Shown: piece after piece, positions 62,882-64,000 of the stretch
Numbering within the stretch: position 1 is the stretch's first letter
How the letters are laid out: every line of letters begins with the position of its first letter
From: Bryobacterales bacterium
GTDB lineage: Bacteria; Acidobacteriota; Terriglobia; Bryobacterales; Bryobacteraceae
Direction of reading: 5' to 3'
Assembly (NCBI GenBank): GCA_020851555.1
Contig: JADZCM010000015.1
Span: 99,015-163,014, forward strand
DNA: 64,000 bases
Program-made: the position numbers and the translations under genes
The notes under the pieces: generated by a model
Told to the model about the DNA's origin: nothing
Seen by the model: the letters and a program-made list of their open reading frames with translations, nothing else
Database searches by the model: none

Positions 62882-63010
62882 AGTCGTCCCCGGCGGGGCC
62901 AGTTAGGCTCCGTAGATCTCGATGTAGCCGGCGGTCCCGCTTGACGCCGCGCTACGACTTTGTGCCGGCGGACGAGGAGGCGGCGCCTGCGCCGAAGGGG
63001 AACCCGAAGG

Positions 63011-64000
63011 TCAGAACTCCGGCAGCGCAACAACCATGCTGTCTACGTTGTACTCGCCTTTCGGGAACACCAGCCTGACCGTGCGCGGCGTGTCCGCTTC
63101 GATTCGCACGATGTTCGTGATGTGTTTCCCCATCCTGGGGAAACCGATCGTATGGTAGCGGGGGTTGTCCAAACCGCGCGAGAGGTCCACCACCACGAGG
63201 TACTCGCGGGAGCCGATGATGCCCATACTTGGCCACTGCTCCGTGCATCGGAAGATGAGCTGCTTCGAGGGCAGCAGGGCGAAAGTCCCCGCGTCGATAA
63301 ACCGGCCAGAGCTTACTGTCTCGAAGACAATCTGGTAGGACCGCAGCCGGACGTTAGACTCAGGGTAGACAGGGACGCCCACCTCTACGGCGCTGTCGGA
63401 GCCCTCGGCGGTAGGGAGGGGAAACTTCTGCCCGGGTTCCTTCTCCATCCGGTTCTCCGACGGCGTCCTTGCCAGGTCGTAGACGAGTAGGACTTCGATC
63501 GGCACCACCGGTCCTTGCGCGGCCCCGTGATAGAATTCTTTGTAAGCGATCCAGTTGTCGCTGATGCGGCTCGGCTGGTAACAGTAGAACCAGTCCACTT
63601 TCGCCTTCCGCGCCAGGTCGAAGATCTCCACGCCGCTCGCCCTACCCGCCTCCCCCAGCAGCACCAGCCTGTCTTCCCATATGAAGGCGTCGTCAACCTT
63701 GCTCAACACAACCTGAGCCGAGATGTCAATCCTCTGTAATGGGGATAGGCGTAGCACAGAAGCGGTCAGCGACCGGACCCCCTGCTTCACCGGAGCTACC
63801 GTGAGCTTCTCGATCTTCCAAGCTGTTACCGGAACGCCCGGCGCGCCGGGCTGGCCGCCCAGGGAAGGCATGGCTGTCACCGCCGGTGCAATAATCCCCA
63901 TATCGCCGGTTGAAAATTCCCCACCCCTGACAAGGGCTATAGCCGGCATCGACTCTAGAGTAGAGGAGGTGCCGAGACCTGTTGAGGGCAAGGGAAGTGA
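63011..64000 (-). CDS. unrecognised protein, 5' end beyond the window
   Basis: At least 326 codons, open to the right edge, so the true start may lie outside. Candidate internal starts are a TTG at 63991 and an ATG at 63949, neither with a good ribosome binding site. The sequence looks beta-rich and possibly propeller-like (AFIWEDRLVLLGEAG, WIAYKEFYHGAAQG, FALLPSKQLIFRCTEQW, REYLVVVDLSRG), but I cannot name a family. Base use is slightly less GC-rich than its neighbours. It precedes the IPT/TIG remnant on the same strand. Confidence 0.6.
   Translation of the reverse strand, partial: SLPLPSTGLGTSSTLESMPAIALVRGGEFSTGDMGIIAPAVTAMPSLGGQPGAPGVPVTAWKIEKLTVAPVKQGVRSLTASVLRLSPLQRIDISAQVVLSKVDDAFIWEDRLVLLGEAGRASGVEIFDLARKAKVDWFYCYQPSRISDNWIAYKEFYHGAAQGPVVPIEVLLVYDLARTPSENRMEKEPGQKFPLPTAEGSDSAVEVGVPVYPESNVRLRSYQIVFETVSSGRFIDAGTFALLPSKQLIFRCTEQWPSMGIIGSREYLVVVDLSRGLDNPRYHTIGFPRMGKHITNIVRIEADTPRTVRLVFPKGEYNVDSMVVALPEF

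Noticed and set aside
62952..63248. Minus-strand frame between the IPT remnant and the rightmost gene
   Set aside because: Mostly overlaps the rightmost gene in another frame and is Arg/Gly/Ala-rich without motifs.

Overview
The window is GC-rich and compact, with genes on both strands and many 4-bp overlaps. I infer an acidobacterium of the Solibacter/Bryobacter type. The signs are two very large TonB-dependent receptors that begin with a carboxypeptidase-regulatory-like domain, many exported enzymes with Tat-like leaders, a hopanoid-type glycosyltransferase, and small exported carboxypeptidase-regulatory proteins. The assignment rests on protein character only. I saw no rRNA, tRNA, CRISPR array, phage gene or insertion sequence.

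Layout. 1-6.4 kb: the start of a YkgJ-like gene leaving the left edge, an exported heparinase-like protein, an exported metallo-beta-lactamase-fold protein, larB, a large exported alpha/beta hydrolase and a DUF192 lipoprotein. 6.7-10.6 kb: an HDOD regulator, then a promoter-led operon with a LysW-like zinc ribbon, two carboxypeptidase-regulatory proteins, two thioredoxin-fold proteins and a NIPSNAP protein. 10.6-18.2 kb (minus strand): dxr-rseP, thrS-hpnI and zwf. 18.5-25.7 kb: an ECF sigma factor with a soluble zinc-finger partner, then an AddB-like nuclease and an AddA-like helicase-nuclease. The AddA-like gene contains in-frame palindromic repeats, and another copy lies just after its stop. 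26-31.7 kb: a TonB receptor with a recognisable promoter and terminator, and a processive family 2 glycosyltransferase. 31.7-39.1 kb: a CcmH-like protein, DUF302, a membrane protein, a minus-strand operon (uracil-DNA glycosylase, NCS2 permease, polytopic membrane protein, radical SAM/SPASM enzyme) and a CBM9-like exported protein. 39.1-45.7 kb (minus strand): rapZ, hpf, rpoN, UDP-glucose dehydrogenase and a large exported protein of unknown role. 46-50.7 kb: an HD-GYP response regulator, an exported HpcH/HpaI-type aldolase, a GNAT acetyltransferase and a UbiD-type decarboxylase. 50.9-62.3 kb: a second TonB receptor followed by exported enzymes (galactonate-dehydratase-like, M2 metallopeptidase, alpha-L-fucosidase, Cys-type sulfatase) and an anaerobic sulfatase maturase. 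The right end holds a truncated IPT/TIG-domain remnant and an unrecognised gene that runs off the edge.

The strongest new signal is the family of about 92-nt multi-hairpin repeats at 24.1-24.35 and 25.74-25.84 kb. Three copies or part-copies are translated in frame inside the AddA-like protein, and nearly all differences between copies fall in hairpin loops. The 50.9-62.3 kb block looks like a scavenging locus for sulfated, fucose-containing glycans or glycoproteins. Its receptor gene has a 10-bp inverted repeat bracketing a likely -10 element.
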